From assembly GCF_005405085.1 (NCBI RefSeq), contig NZ_BJDJ01000003.1, positions 1-64,000 of the forward strand: a DNA stretch of 64,000 nucleotides, read 5' to 3'. Made by a program: the position numbers and the translations under genes. Shown here in pieces: positions 26,639-35,342 of the stretch. Position 1 is the first letter of the stretch. Each line of letters starts with the position of its first letter. The stretch comes from Lactiplantibacillus daowaiensis. GTDB lineage: Bacteria; Bacillota; Bacilli; Lactobacillales; Lactobacillaceae. The notes beneath the pieces are model-generated. The model saw nothing but the letters and a program-made list of their open reading frames with translations. It was not told the DNA's origin and did not search any database.

Positions 26639-27553
26639 ATGGCTGATCAAATTAAATTAAGCAAATCAGATCGTATTCATGTTTGGTGGCGTTCGCAGTT
26701 CCTCCAAGGTTCATGGAACTATGAACGTATGCAAAACGGTGGTTGGGCTTATACCTTAATCCCAGCTTTGAAAAAGTTATATACAACTAAAGAAGACCGT
26801 GCCGCTGCTTTGAAGCGTCACTTGGAATTCTTTAACACTCATCCTTACGTGGCTTCACCAATCGTTGGTGTTACCATGGCACTTGAAGAAGAACGTTCAA
26901 ATGGGGCTCCTATTGACGACGTTACCATTCAAGGGGTTAAAGTTGGGATGATGGGTCCTTTGGCTGGTGTTGGTGATCCTGTGTTCTGGTTCACTGCTAA
27001 GCCTATCATTGGTGCCTTAGCTGCTTCCCTTGCATTGGGTGGTAGTATCATGGGTCCTATCTTGTACTTCGTTGTTTGGAACGTTATGCGGATGGCCTTC
27101 ATGTGGTATACTCAAGAACTTGGCTACAAAGCTGGTTCTGCAATTACTGATGACTTATCTGGTGGTATCTTACAAGACATTACCAAAGGTGCTTCTATCT
27201 TAGGGATGTTCATCTTACCTGCCTTAATCGAACGTTGGGTCACGGTTGACTTCAGCCCGGTTAAAGTTTCAACGATCAAACAAGCTTCTGGTGCTTACAT
27301 TGACTGGGACAAATTGCCAGCCGGTGCTAAGGGTATCAAGGAAGCTTTGACGGAACAAAAAGCTGGTTTATCATTGGACAAGTACAAGGTTACGACCTTG
27401 CAAGATAACTTGAATCAATTGATTCCAGGTTTAGCTGCCTTATTGATTACCTTCCTCTGCATGTGGTTATTGAAGAAGAAAGTTTCTCCAATCTGGATCA
27501 TCTTCGGCTTATTCGCCTTTGGTGTTATCATGCACGTTCTTGGTGTTATGTAA
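26639..27553 (+). CDS. Mannose-family PTS EIID component
   Basis: A 304-residue protein corresponding to ManZ: a cytoplasmic N-terminal half with QFLQGSWNYERMQNGGWAYT and GVKVGMMGPLAGVGDPVFW, then hydrophobic segments and a C-terminal membrane anchor. It works with EIIC to move and phosphorylate the sugar. GAAGGAGG upstream supports ATG 26639. It closes the operon before a terminator. Confidence 0.95.
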   Translation: MADQIKLSKSDRIHVWWRSQFLQGSWNYERMQNGGWAYTLIPALKKLYTTKEDRAAALKRHLEFFNTHPYVASPIVGVTMALEEERSNGAPIDDVTIQGVKVGMMGPLAGVGDPVFWFTAKPIIGALAASLALGGSIMGPILYFVVWNVMRMAFMWYTQELGYKAGSAITDDLSGGILQDITKGASILGMFILPALIERWVTVDFSPVKVSTIKQASGAYIDWDKLPAGAKGIKEALTEQKAGLSLDKYKVTTLQDNLNQLIPGLAALLITFLCMWLLKKKVSPIWIIFGLFAFGVIMHVLGVM

Positions 27554-27595
27554 AAAGCAATTAATTCAATCTGAGTCACTGACTTAGGTCGTAGG

Positions 27596-27624
27596 GATGG
27601 ACTCCTTGGGGTTCATCTCTTTTT
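27596..27624 (+). terminator. Terminator of the PTS operon
   Basis: A stem of up to 10 bp with G-T pairs (27596-27605 with 27608-27617) followed by TCTTTTT. Confidence 0.8.
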
Positions 27625-27638
27625 GTTAAACGGCGCCT

Positions 27639-27667
27639 TTGCGAAAAAGCTGCCGGCGCCGTATAAT
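27639..27667 (+). promoter_or_regulatory. Promoter of the DUF956 gene
   Basis: TTGCGA (27639-27644), 17 bp, TATAAT (27662-27667). Two GGCGCC hexamers (27632-27637 and 27655-27660) flank the -35 and the -10; their role is unknown. Confidence 0.75.
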
Positions 27668-27702
27668 CGGTGTTATCACGAGAAAGAAATGGAGTAAGTC
27701 AA

Positions 27703-28086
27703 ATGGTTCAATCTATTAATACGAAAGTCGACTTAGTAATCGCCGGCAATTCTCACTTGGGGTTAACCGATTATGGCAAGATTATGATCGGTGATAAAGG
27801 GTTTGAATTTTATGATGATCGCAATGTTAAAAATTATATCCAAATTCCTTGGGATGAAGTCGATAGTGTTATCGTTTCCGTGATGTTTAAAGGTAAGTGG
27901 ATTCCACGGTATGCGTTAAAGACGAAGAAAAATGGGACTTATGCGTTTTCTTCCAAGAATCCTAAGAAAGTGTTGCGAGCTATTCGAAAATATGTTAAAC
28001 CGGATCATATTGTTCGCTCGTTATCATTTTTCGATGTGTTGAAGCGGGCCTTTAAAGGTAAAGATCGCGATAGTTATTTGAAGTAA
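27703..28086 (+). CDS. DUF956 family protein (ManO-like)
   Basis: A 127-residue soluble protein of the DUF956 family, which is nearly always found beside mannose PTS genes in Firmicutes; in lactococci the homologue is called ManO. It contains KVDLVIAGNSHLGLTDYGKIMIGDKGFEFYDDRN and IPWDEVDSVI, resembling a small PH- or GRAM-like fold. GGAG about 10 bp upstream supports ATG 27703; an in-frame upstream start at 27670 lies right behind the -10. It has its own promoter and terminator. Function unknown, a regulatory role in the PTS is suspected. Confidence 0.85.
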   Translation: MVQSINTKVDLVIAGNSHLGLTDYGKIMIGDKGFEFYDDRNVKNYIQIPWDEVDSVIVSVMFKGKWIPRYALKTKKNGTYAFSSKNPKKVLRAIRKYVKPDHIVRSLSFFDVLKRAFKGKDRDSYLK

Positions 28087-28094
28087 TACCTTGA

Positions 28095-28128
28095 AAAGTT
28101 TGCCGTGATAAAGCGACAAACTTTTTTT
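28095..28128 (+). terminator. Terminator after DUF956
   Basis: AAAGTTTG (28095-28102) pairs with CAAACTTT (28117-28124), followed by further T. Confidence 0.75.
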
Positions 28129-28203
28129 GTTGGTGTCATTTGAACTTGAAAAGCGCGTATAATTAACCTTAAGAGAGAATCAGTAAAAAAGTAGGGTGAT
28201 CAG

Positions 28204-28416
28204 ATGTTAGTTCGAATGATTGGATTAATCTGTATTGCAGTTAGCATTTGGCAGTTATATGCAGTCCGCCAGGCATTTTTGGACGTTAAGCATCATGGTA
28301 ATGCGGCGACTTCAACCTTTATTGCTTATGGGCTGTGGACTGGGTTAACATTCGCGATTATTTTCTTGATTGGCGGATTCATGTTAATGATTGCTGGTTT
28401 GAGTTGGTTAGGTTAG
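28204..28416 (+). CDS. Small two-helix membrane protein, unknown
   Basis: A 70-residue protein with two hydrophobic segments (IGLICIAVSIWQLYAV and LTFAIIFLIGGFMLMIAGL) separated by a short polar loop with KHHGNAATS. A TATAAT at 28158-28163 and AGGGTGAT before ATG 28204 support expression. No family recognised. It stands between DUF956 and levR with its own promoter and terminator. Confidence 0.7.
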   Translation: MLVRMIGLICIAVSIWQLYAVRQAFLDVKHHGNAATSTFIAYGLWTGLTFAIIFLIGGFMLMIAGLSWLG

Positions 28417-28425
28417 CGCGACAAA

Positions 28426-28452
28426 GTCGTCAGTGAAAGCTGATGGCTTTTT
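28426..28452 (+). terminator. Terminator after the small membrane protein
   Basis: GTCGTCAG (28426-28433) pairs with CTGATGGC (28440-28447), extended by AAA/TTT, followed by T. Confidence 0.75.
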
Positions 28453-28567
28453 TAATACACTGTTTTTAGGGATAATGCGGTGAAGTGCAATTAGCTAGCG
28501 AAATAAACCGCTTTCGAGACTAGCAATAGTGTGTCAGCCACCGGTGTGTTAAACTAGACCATATTAA

Positions 28568-28592
28568 AGTGTATCTCGATACACTGATACTG
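28568..28592. promoter_or_regulatory. GATACAC palindrome before levR
   Basis: AGTGTATC-TC-GATACACT (28568-28585), a perfect 8-bp inverted repeat with a 2-bp spacer, followed by another GATAC unit (28586-28590). It lies 40-50 bp before the levR start and matches the unit in the PTS enhancer-like repeat, so the activator may bind here and control itself. Confidence 0.7.
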
Positions 28593-28622
28593 TAAAACGG
28601 TTACAAAAAGGAGCGGACGTCA

Positions 28623-31484
28623 TTGACTCGAAAAGCACGTATTTATGAGTATCTGTGTCAGCATGGGGACGCTAATGGGATGACCACCAAAACGGTGGCG
28701 GAAGCCTTGGATTTAGCGCGCTCAAATGTGAGTAAAGAATTGAATACACTCGTCCGAGATGGCGACTTGCAAAAGTTAACTGGTCGCCCAGTCCGGTATG
28801 TGCCATTAACTGATGGGACCGCGATGACGACAGCCATGCCTGATACCGACAGCCCAAGTACGACCAGTGCGACCACCACGGTGACGAAGGTGAAGCCGCG
28901 TCCAGCTGCGGTGGCGACGCCAAATTATGATACGACTCATGATATTTTTGACAGTATGATTGGGGCTCAAGAAAGTGAAAAGAATCAAGTTGAACAAGCC
29001 AAAGCGGCGATCTTATACCCACCGCGCGGGTTGAACACCTTGATTATTGGCCCGACTGGTTCTGGTAAAACCTACTTTGCCAACACCATGTACCAGTTTG
29101 CTGAATCCCAACAAGTGCTGACGAATGCACAAGGGTTGATTACCTTTAACTGTGCGGATTACGCCCATAATCCAGAACTTTTGATGTCACATTTATTCGG
29201 GTATATCAAAGGATCCTTTACTGGGGCCAATGAGGATAAAGATGGGCTGATCCAAGAAGCTGATGGCGGGATGTTGTTCTTAGATGAAGTGCACCGCCTG
29301 CCACCAGAAGGGCAAGAAATGATCTTCTACTTTATGGATCATGGGACGTATTCACGTTTGGGTGAAACAGCCAAGAATCATCATGCCAATGTGCGGTTAG
29401 TTTGTGCGACGACCGAAGACCCGAAGAGTTCATTGCTGCAAACCTTCGTGCGGCGGATTCCAATTACGATTCAGCTCCCAGCTTTTAACGAACGTTCCGC
29501 TAAAGAACGGCTGGAACTTTTAAAAGCGCTCTTATCACTGGAAGCCAACCGGATCAACAAGCAAATTCGCTTGACCGAAGACGTGGTGCAAGCGTTACTG
29601 GGCTCAGTGACGTTTGGGAACGTCGGGCAATTAAAGTCCAACATTCAGTTGGTCTGTGCCCAAGGCTTTGTGAATAGTCTGGAAAATGACAGTGAAATCG
29701 ATATTACCATGGATGACCTCCCGGAAAACATTCGCGGTGGGCTCGTCACGGTCGCTTCTAACCGACATGAACTCGGGGCAATTTCAGAATTACTCGATCC
29801 ATTTTTGATTGTGAAACCAAATGACGGGCCGACGCCGATTCGCAATAAGAATGACAACTACGAGTTACCTTATAATTTATATGAAATTATTGGTGATAAA
29901 GCGTCATTATTGCGGCGAGAAGGGCTCGACAAAGAACACATCAATCGGTTTATTACGACGGATATCAACTTACATCTGAAGTCATTTTATAAGCAGACGC
30001 AAATGAATGTGTCGCCGGAAAATAAATTGGCTGAAATCGTTGATCAAGATGTGATTGATTTTACCAAGATGGCCCAAGCCACGATTCAAGAGATGCTGGG
30101 ATATAACTTTAAGGACAACTTTATTTACGCCGTCAGCTTGCATATCAGTTCCTTTATTAAGCGGATTCAGGCTGGTAAGCCAATGCGGCAAATGAGTGAA
30201 GATATGTTGGCGATGGTCAAAGATTATCCCGCTGAAATCAAAGCAGCGGAGTATTTGAAACAATCACTTGATGAACGCTATCACTTACCAATCCCGCAAT
30301 CGGAAGTTTATTATTTAGCCATTTTATTGATTTCATTAAAATCGATGCAACTGGATGGTAAGGTCGGCGTGTTAGTCGCTGCGCATGGGATGAGCACGGC
30401 ATCTTCAATGGCTCAAGTCGTGGGGCAATTACTTGATGACTACGATGTTGGGGCGTTTGATATGCCATTGGATATGGACCCGAACATTGCCTATACTCAT
30501 ATTAAAGATCAAGTCGTCAAACTAGATGCTGGTAACGGGGTCTTGATGTTAGTCGATATGGGGTCGTTAACGACGTTTGGCAAACGGATCGAAGCAGAAA
30601 CCAAAGTCAAGATTCGCACGATCGATATGGTGACGACACCGGTTGTTTTAGAAGCGGTGCGGAAAGCCAGTTTGATTGATAGTAATTTGGAGACGATTTA
30701 TCATGAGTTAGTCGGTTTTAAAGGGTATTCACGGATTTCACGTAATTTACCGACGGAAACTGAGGAAACCCCAACGCCAGTACCAGCGACCGCTGATGCG
30801 GACCATCGGGCCATCATTGCAATCTGCTCAACTGGCGTTGGCACGGCCGAACGGATTAAGACGATTTTGGATAGTTTGCTCGCGCAAAACTTCATTGAAG
30901 GCATTACGGTCTTCCCGGTTTCAGTCGTCAATATGCAAGAGCGTTTGGCTCAAATTGGCCAGTCGTATCAAATCATTGCGGCAACTGGGATTGCTAAGCC
31001 CGACTTAGCTGTACCGTTTATCTCGTTAGAAGAGTTGTTGCAAGGCGGTGGCGAGAAGTTCATCGACCAGTTAGCAACGGGGCTAAATGCGCCGCAAAGC
31101 AAGCTCACGGACTTACGCGAACTGACACCAGAGTTATGCGAACGGTATTTAGGCGATTACTTTACCTTCTTAAATCCGCGCAAGCTAACGACAATTTTAT
31201 GGCAGTATAGTGAAACGATTAATCAAGCATTGGCTCAAGCGATGCCGAATGCCTTTCGCATCGACCTCATCATGCACTTAGCTGGGGCGTTGGAACGAAC
31301 GGCGATTAAAGATGAGATTACCGCACCTGCCGAAGAACTGCCGACGCTGACGGATTCACCGTGGTATCCGATCGTTGCTAAAGCCAATCAAGAAATCACC
31401 GACCAATTACAATTACACTTTTCAACGGCGGAAACATATTATATTGTGCAATTATTGGAAACACACCAGGCCGACTTAAAGTGA
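28623..31484 (+). CDS. levR: LevR/ManR-type sigma-54 activator with PRD and PTS domains
   Basis: A 953-residue regulator. Domains: helix-turn-helix (1-65), AAA+ ATPase (about 110-345) with Walker A GPTGSGKT (143-150) and sigma-54 contact loop GSFTGA (197-202), PRD1 (about 450-560), EIIA-Man-like (about 575-700, H588), EIIB-like (about 728-830, C735 in ICSTGVG) and PRD2 (about 855-950). It activates -24/-12 promoters in response to PTS phosphorylation of its PRD and EII domains: HPr-P stimulates, EIIB-P inhibits. TTG 28623 is the start, with AAGGAG at 28608-28613. It lies between two sigma-54 operons, both probable targets. Confidence 0.95.
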   Translation: MTRKARIYEYLCQHGDANGMTTKTVAEALDLARSNVSKELNTLVRDGDLQKLTGRPVRYVPLTDGTAMTTAMPDTDSPSTTSATTTVTKVKPRPAAVATPNYDTTHDIFDSMIGAQESEKNQVEQAKAAILYPPRGLNTLIIGPTGSGKTYFANTMYQFAESQQVLTNAQGLITFNCADYAHNPELLMSHLFGYIKGSFTGANEDKDGLIQEADGGMLFLDEVHRLPPEGQEMIFYFMDHGTYSRLGETAKNHHANVRLVCATTEDPKSSLLQTFVRRIPITIQLPAFNERSAKERLELLKALLSLEANRINKQIRLTEDVVQALLGSVTFGNVGQLKSNIQLVCAQGFVNSLENDSEIDITMDDLPENIRGGLVTVASNRHELGAISELLDPFLIVKPNDGPTPIRNKNDNYELPYNLYEIIGDKASLLRREGLDKEHINRFITTDINLHLKSFYKQTQMNVSPENKLAEIVDQDVIDFTKMAQATIQEMLGYNFKDNFIYAVSLHISSFIKRIQAGKPMRQMSEDMLAMVKDYPAEIKAAEYLKQSLDERYHLPIPQSEVYYLAILLISLKSMQLDGKVGVLVAAHGMSTASSMAQVVGQLLDDYDVGAFDMPLDMDPNIAYTHIKDQVVKLDAGNGVLMLVDMGSLTTFGKRIEAETKVKIRTIDMVTTPVVLEAVRKASLIDSNLETIYHELVGFKGYSRISRNLPTETEETPTPVPATADADHRAIIAICSTGVGTAERIKTILDSLLAQNFIEGITVFPVSVVNMQERLAQIGQSYQIIAATGIAKPDLAVPFISLEELLQGGGEKFIDQLATGLNAPQSKLTDLRELTPELCERYLGDYFTFLNPRKLTTILWQYSETINQALAQAMPNAFRIDLIMHLAGALERTAIKDEITAPAEELPTLTDSPWYPIVAKANQEITDQLQLHFSTAETYYIVQLLETHQADLK

Positions 31485-31509
31485 TACACTAATTGGCACG
31501 TTTCTTGCA
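31483..31509 (+). promoter_or_regulatory. Second sigma-54 promoter with adjacent GATACAC unit
   Basis: TTGGCAC-N5-TTGCA (31493-31509), again consensus. GATACACT at 31483-31490, overlapping the levR stop, touches the -24 element and is identical to one arm of the palindrome before levR. Confidence 0.92.
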
Positions 31510-31552
31510 TCAATCTTAGTAGAGTGTCTTTATTAGGGAAGGGGCAGCAAAA

Positions 31553-31972
31553 ATGCTAGCGTTTATCGTTGTGAGTCACGGCGAATTTGCAAAAGGCGTC
31601 GTGAACTCGTCATATATGATTTTTGGTCAGCAACAAAAAGTCCAAACGGTTACTTTTGAACTCGATGAAGGACCGGAAGATTTAGCGAAGAAATTAGATG
31701 CCGCCTTGGCGACGTTTGATGATAATGATGAAGTCTTATTCTTGGTTGATTTATGGGGCGGCTCACCGTTTAATGCGGCCAGTCGGATCGTGGCGGAACA
31801 CGCCGACCGGATGGGATTAATTACGGGACTAAACTTACCAATGCTAATTGAAGCTTACACTGTCCGGGATAAACCAATCAATGAGGTTATTGCCCATTTG
31901 GAAGAAACTGGGAAGATTGGGATCAAACACCTGGAATTACTCCAAGATGGTGAGGAAGCGGAATTGCTATGA
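31553..31972 (+). CDS. Stand-alone mannose-family EIIA
   Basis: A 139-residue EIIA-Man protein with phosphorylation site H9 ([11 protein letters not shown]) and LVDLWGGSPFN. It is closely similar to the EIIA half of the fusion at 24803. GGGAAGGGG upstream supports ATG 31553. It overlaps the EIIB gene by 4 bp (ATGA) and is transcribed from the sigma-54 promoter at 31493. No EIIC or EIID follows, so the pair either feeds the other permease or serves in signalling to LevR. Confidence 0.95.
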   Translation: MLAFIVVSHGEFAKGVVNSSYMIFGQQQKVQTVTFELDEGPEDLAKKLDAALATFDDNDEVLFLVDLWGGSPFNAASRIVAEHADRMGLITGLNLPMLIEAYTVRDKPINEVIAHLEETGKIGIKHLELLQDGEEAELL

Positions 31973-32493
31973 CGATGGATGTCCGCTTAGCCCGTATTGA
32001 TAGTCGTTTGTTACACGGACAAGTCGCCACGGTGTGGACTAAAACGGTTGCGCCCACGCGAATTCTGGTGGTCTCAGATACCGTCGCCCAAGATGCGTTA
32101 TGTAAGTTATTGATTATCCAAGCGGCACCCCCAGAAGTAAAAGCCAATGTGATCACCGTTGATAAGATGATTGAAATCTATCACGATCCCTTATTTGACG
32201 GGGTGAAGCCATTGATTTTGACGGATACGCCGCAAAATATGGCGCGCTTAGTTGCCGGTGGCCTAGATTTTAAAGCTGTTGGGATCAATATCGGTAGTCT
32301 GGCGTATTCTGGTGGGATGATCATGGTGACCAATGCGATTGCAGTTGGTCCTAGTGAAGCCCGCGCGCTATATCAACTGCAAGCGGCTGGGCTGAAGATT
32401 TATGCCCAAAAAGTGCCAACGGATAAAAAAGTTGATGTCATGCCACTACTAGCTAAAAACGGCTTTCAAGCCACAACTGAATCAGATGATTAA
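31969..32493 (+). CDS. Stand-alone mannose-family EIIB
   Basis: A 174-residue EIIB-Man protein with phosphorylation site H16 ([15 protein letters not shown]), similar to the EIIB half of the EIIAB fusion. In the LevR systems known from other Firmicutes, EIIB phosphorylates and inactivates the regulator when sugar is absent; that would fit this pair. The start overlaps the EIIA stop (ATGA), implying equal expression. Its stop codon is built into the arm of the following terminator. Confidence 0.95.
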   Translation: MTMDVRLARIDSRLLHGQVATVWTKTVAPTRILVVSDTVAQDALCKLLIIQAAPPEVKANVITVDKMIEIYHDPLFDGVKPLILTDTPQNMARLVAGGLDFKAVGINIGSLAYSGGMIMVTNAIAVGPSEARALYQLQAAGLKIYAQKVPTDKKVDVMPLLAKNGFQATTESDD

Positions 32494-32536
32494 CGAAAAC
32501 TCGTGATGGCTACTTAGTCGTCACGAGTTTTCGTTA
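32491..32536. terminator. Terminator of the EIIA-EIIB operon
   Basis: A perfect 16-bp stem (32491-32506 with 32521-32536) that includes the stop codon. There is a TTTT inside the 3' arm but no long T run after it. Confidence 0.75.
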
Positions 32537-32540
32537 GGAT

Positions 32541-32592
32541 TTGACTAAAATTGACCGTGAAACTTTGACCGGACGCATTTTATTGATAAAAT
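32541..32592 (+). promoter_or_regulatory. fabH-acc promoter with TTGAC repeats
   Basis: TTGACC (32565-32570), 16 bp, TAAAAT (32587-32592). Two further TTGAC units precede it at 32541 and 32551 on the same strand. They may be a regulator site (for example of a FabT-like repressor) but do not form a palindrome. Confidence 0.55.
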
Positions 32593-32651
32593 TAGGACAA
32601 TTAGTATATTTATATTCGGAGCGCGTTTATCGCAGGCAGGAGGAATCGGAA

Positions 32652-33623
32652 ATGCCAGTATATAGTAAGTTGATTGCGACTGGTCAATATGTGCCAGACC
32701 GGGTCGTGACCAATGATGAGTTAGCCGCGATTATGGACACCAATGATGCTTGGATTCAGTCGCATACGGGAATTAAGACTCGGCATTATGCCATGGGTGA
32801 AGAGAATACGTCGGACTTAGCCACTCAAGTCGCTCAACAATTATTGGCGAAAAGTGGGGTTGCGGCAAGTGACATCGATTTGATTATTGTGACCACGATT
32901 ACCCCTGATGGGTTAACACCAGCAACCGCTTGTTTAGTGCAGGCCAACATTGGGGCCGATAATGCGTTTGCTTTTGACATGAGTGCGGCTTGTGCCGGCT
33001 TTACGTTTGGCTTAGCGACGGCAGACAAGTTTATTCGTAGTGGTCAGTATCAACATGTGATGGTCATCAGTGCCGAAGCTAATTCTAAAATGATGGATTT
33101 TCAAGATCGAACAGCGGCCGTGTTCTTTGGCGATGGGGCCGGGGGCGCGTTACTCCAAGCCACGACCAATCCTGATGAAAATAGTATTTTAGCTGAAAAA
33201 TTACAAACACAAGGTAATGCGACCGTGATTCATTCTGGCCGGGTGCAACCGATTACCGCCGTTGCGGGTACGAATTACCCCAAAACCGATGCGTTTTATC
33301 AAGCTGGTCGGGATGTCTTCCAATTTGCCACGACCGTTGTGCCGAAACAGATGCAAGGCCTATTAGCGACCGCTGAAATCAAACCAGTGGATTTGCAATA
33401 CGTGATTTGTCACCAAGCCAACTTACGGATCATTGAAACGATTGCGGCAAGCCTACAATTGCCAATGACGATGTTCCCACATAATGTTGAGACATTTGGG
33501 AATACATCTTCTGCCGGGGTGGCCATGGCTTTAGCTAGCGTTTTTGATGACTTGACTGGCCCGGTGTTGTTGACCGCCTTTGGTGGTGGGTTAGCATATG
33601 GGTCGATCGTGATTAAGAAATAG
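32652..33623 (+). CDS. fabH: 3-oxoacyl-ACP synthase III
   Basis: A 323-residue condensing enzyme that starts fatty acid synthesis by joining acetyl-CoA and malonyl-ACP. The catalytic triad is visible: C114 (SAACAGF), H254 (CHQANLRI) and N284 (GNTSSAG). GCAGGAGGAAT upstream fixes ATG 32652; the frame extends upstream without a better site. It opens an operon with the four acetyl-CoA carboxylase genes; the remaining fab genes (fabD, fabG, fabZ, fabI/K, acpP) are not here, so another fab cluster must exist elsewhere. Confidence 0.95.
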   Translation: MPVYSKLIATGQYVPDRVVTNDELAAIMDTNDAWIQSHTGIKTRHYAMGEENTSDLATQVAQQLLAKSGVAASDIDLIIVTTITPDGLTPATACLVQANIGADNAFAFDMSAACAGFTFGLATADKFIRSGQYQHVMVISAEANSKMMDFQDRTAAVFFGDGAGGALLQATTNPDENSILAEKLQTQGNATVIHSGRVQPITAVAGTNYPKTDAFYQAGRDVFQFATTVVPKQMQGLLATAEIKPVDLQYVICHQANLRIIETIAASLQLPMTMFPHNVETFGNTSSAGVAMALASVFDDLTGPVLLTAFGGGLAYGSIVIKK

Positions 33624-33633
33624 GTGAGTAAGA

Positions 33634-34020
33634 ATGGACTTAAAAGATTTAGATCGCTTAGTTGCCAAGTATGCGCAAGCGGGGTATCAACACATTCGGG
33701 TCAAAGCTGGTGACCTTGAAATTGAAGTGAGTCATGCTGACGCCACTAAAGCTGACGCACCAGTGGCGGTGACTAACGCATCAGCAACTGTCGATGAGAC
33801 GGTGATGACCAGTCCAATGGTCGGGGTTGTCCACTTGGCGCCTGAATTGGTGGTTGGCCAAGCGGTGCAACAAGGCCAAGAATTAGGACAGATTGAAAGT
33901 ATGAAGCTCTTTAATCCGTTGCTGGCACCACACGCCGGGGTCGTGGCTGCCATTTTAGTTGCGGATCAAGCGGCCGTTGAATATCAACAGCCATTATTTA
34001 AGTTACGAAAGGATCGGTAG
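33634..34020 (+). CDS. accB: Biotin carboxyl carrier protein of acetyl-CoA carboxylase
   Basis: A 128-residue carrier whose lysine K91 in ESMKL is biotinylated by BirA; most homologues read EAMK. The N-terminal helix (DLKDLDRLVAKYAQAGY), an Ala- and Thr-rich linker (about 38-57) and the C-terminal biotinyl domain (58-126) follow the usual plan, though the linker is short. GGTGAG upstream supports ATG 33634. It is 10 bp after fabH and 2 bp before accC. Confidence 0.93.
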   Translation: MDLKDLDRLVAKYAQAGYQHIRVKAGDLEIEVSHADATKADAPVAVTNASATVDETVMTSPMVGVVHLAPELVVGQAVQQGQELGQIESMKLFNPLLAPHAGVVAAILVADQAAVEYQQPLFKLRKDR

Positions 34021-34022
34021 GG

Positions 34023-35342
34023 ATGTTTCACAAGCTGCTAATTGCCAATCGTGGTGAGATTGCTGTCCGGATTATTAAAGCCTGTCGGCAATTGCATATT
34101 CAAACGGTGGCGGTGTGCTCAACGGCGGACCGTCAGGCTTGGTATACCCAATTAGCTGATGAAGTGGTCTGCATTGGTCCAGCTGCCGCGACGGCGTCAT
34201 ATTTAAATGCTGAAGCGATATTAATGGCGGCCATTAATACCCATGCCGATGCGATTCACCCGGGTTATGGCTTTTTAGCAGAAAATGCAGATTTTGCGGC
34301 GATGTGTGCGGAATGCGGCATTACTTGGATTGGACCAACTGCGACACAAATTCAGTTAATGGGCGACAAATCATTAGCCAAAGACTATGCGCGCCAACAA
34401 GGGGTACCGGTCTTAACTGGCCAATCGATTCAAGGATTGGCTTGGCCGCAAATTAAGCAGGTGGCCTTGAAGATGGGGTTCCCGTTAGTCTTGAAAGCCA
34501 GTCATGGTGGTGGTGGCAAGGGCATTCGCGTGATCGATGATGTCCACATGTTGCATCAACAACTCCGCGTTGCGCGAGCTGAAGCGGCAGCGTCATTTTT
34601 AAATGATGCCATGTATTTGGAACATTTTCTACCAACCGCCCGGCATATTGAAGTCCAAGTCTTAGGCACTGGTCAACAATTGTATATTTTAGGTGATCGT
34701 GATTGTAGTTTGCAGTTACATAAACAAAAAGTACTAGAAGAAAGTCCGGCTAGTATTTTGACCGCTGCACAACGCACCACTTTGTATCACTGGTCACGTC
34801 AATTGTTAGCCCAACTTGGCTACCAAAGTTTGGGCACGATTGAATTCTTATTTGCCGATGGGCAATTTTACTTTATGGAAATGAACACTCGGCTACAAGT
34901 CGAACACGGCGTGACCGAGTTGACGACCGGCGTGGATATCGTGGTCGCCCAGTTGCAGCAAGCGGCTGGCACACCATTAGCGTTGAGCACGGCGGATCTA
35001 ACCCCTAAATGTACGGCCATTGAAGCGCGCTTGACTGCTAGTCTGCCAATTGAAAAAACGCTGATTGAACAGTTTAGCTGGCCGGCGCAAGTGCGGGTTG
35101 ATACGGGGTATCGCCCAGGCGACCAGTTAAGTACGATGTATGACGGGTTGATTGCCAAATTAATGGTGACCGGTACGACCCGAAAACAAGCTGTCCAGCG
35201 CCTACAAACGGCGTTAGCAGCAGTGCAATTGACGGGGCCAACGACGAACTTGGCTTTTCTACAACAAACCGTTGCGCGTCCAGCTTATGTTAAAGACCAA
35301 TATACCATTCACAGTTTGGCAAAATGGGGGGCAGCGATATGA
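34023..35342 (+). CDS. accC: Biotin carboxylase subunit
   Basis: A 439-residue ATP-grasp enzyme that carboxylates biotin on AccB with bicarbonate and ATP. Typical segments are RGEIAVRIIKACRQL at the N terminus, HPGYGFLAENADFA, the glycine-rich ATP loop HGGGGKGIRV and MNTRLQVEHGVTE (normally VEHPVTE; the P is replaced by G here). The length is slightly short of the common 445-455. Start ATG 34023 lies 2 bp after the accB stop; its 3' end overlaps accD by the ATGA motif. Confidence 0.95.
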   Translation: MFHKLLIANRGEIAVRIIKACRQLHIQTVAVCSTADRQAWYTQLADEVVCIGPAAATASYLNAEAILMAAINTHADAIHPGYGFLAENADFAAMCAECGITWIGPTATQIQLMGDKSLAKDYARQQGVPVLTGQSIQGLAWPQIKQVALKMGFPLVLKASHGGGGKGIRVIDDVHMLHQQLRVARAEAAASFLNDAMYLEHFLPTARHIEVQVLGTGQQLYILGDRDCSLQLHKQKVLEESPASILTAAQRTTLYHWSRQLLAQLGYQSLGTIEFLFADGQFYFMEMNTRLQVEHGVTELTTGVDIVVAQLQQAAGTPLALSTADLTPKCTAIEARLTASLPIEKTLIEQFSWPAQVRVDTGYRPGDQLSTMYDGLIAKLMVTGTTRKQAVQRLQTALAAVQLTGPTTNLAFLQQTVARPAYVKDQYTIHSLAKWGAAI

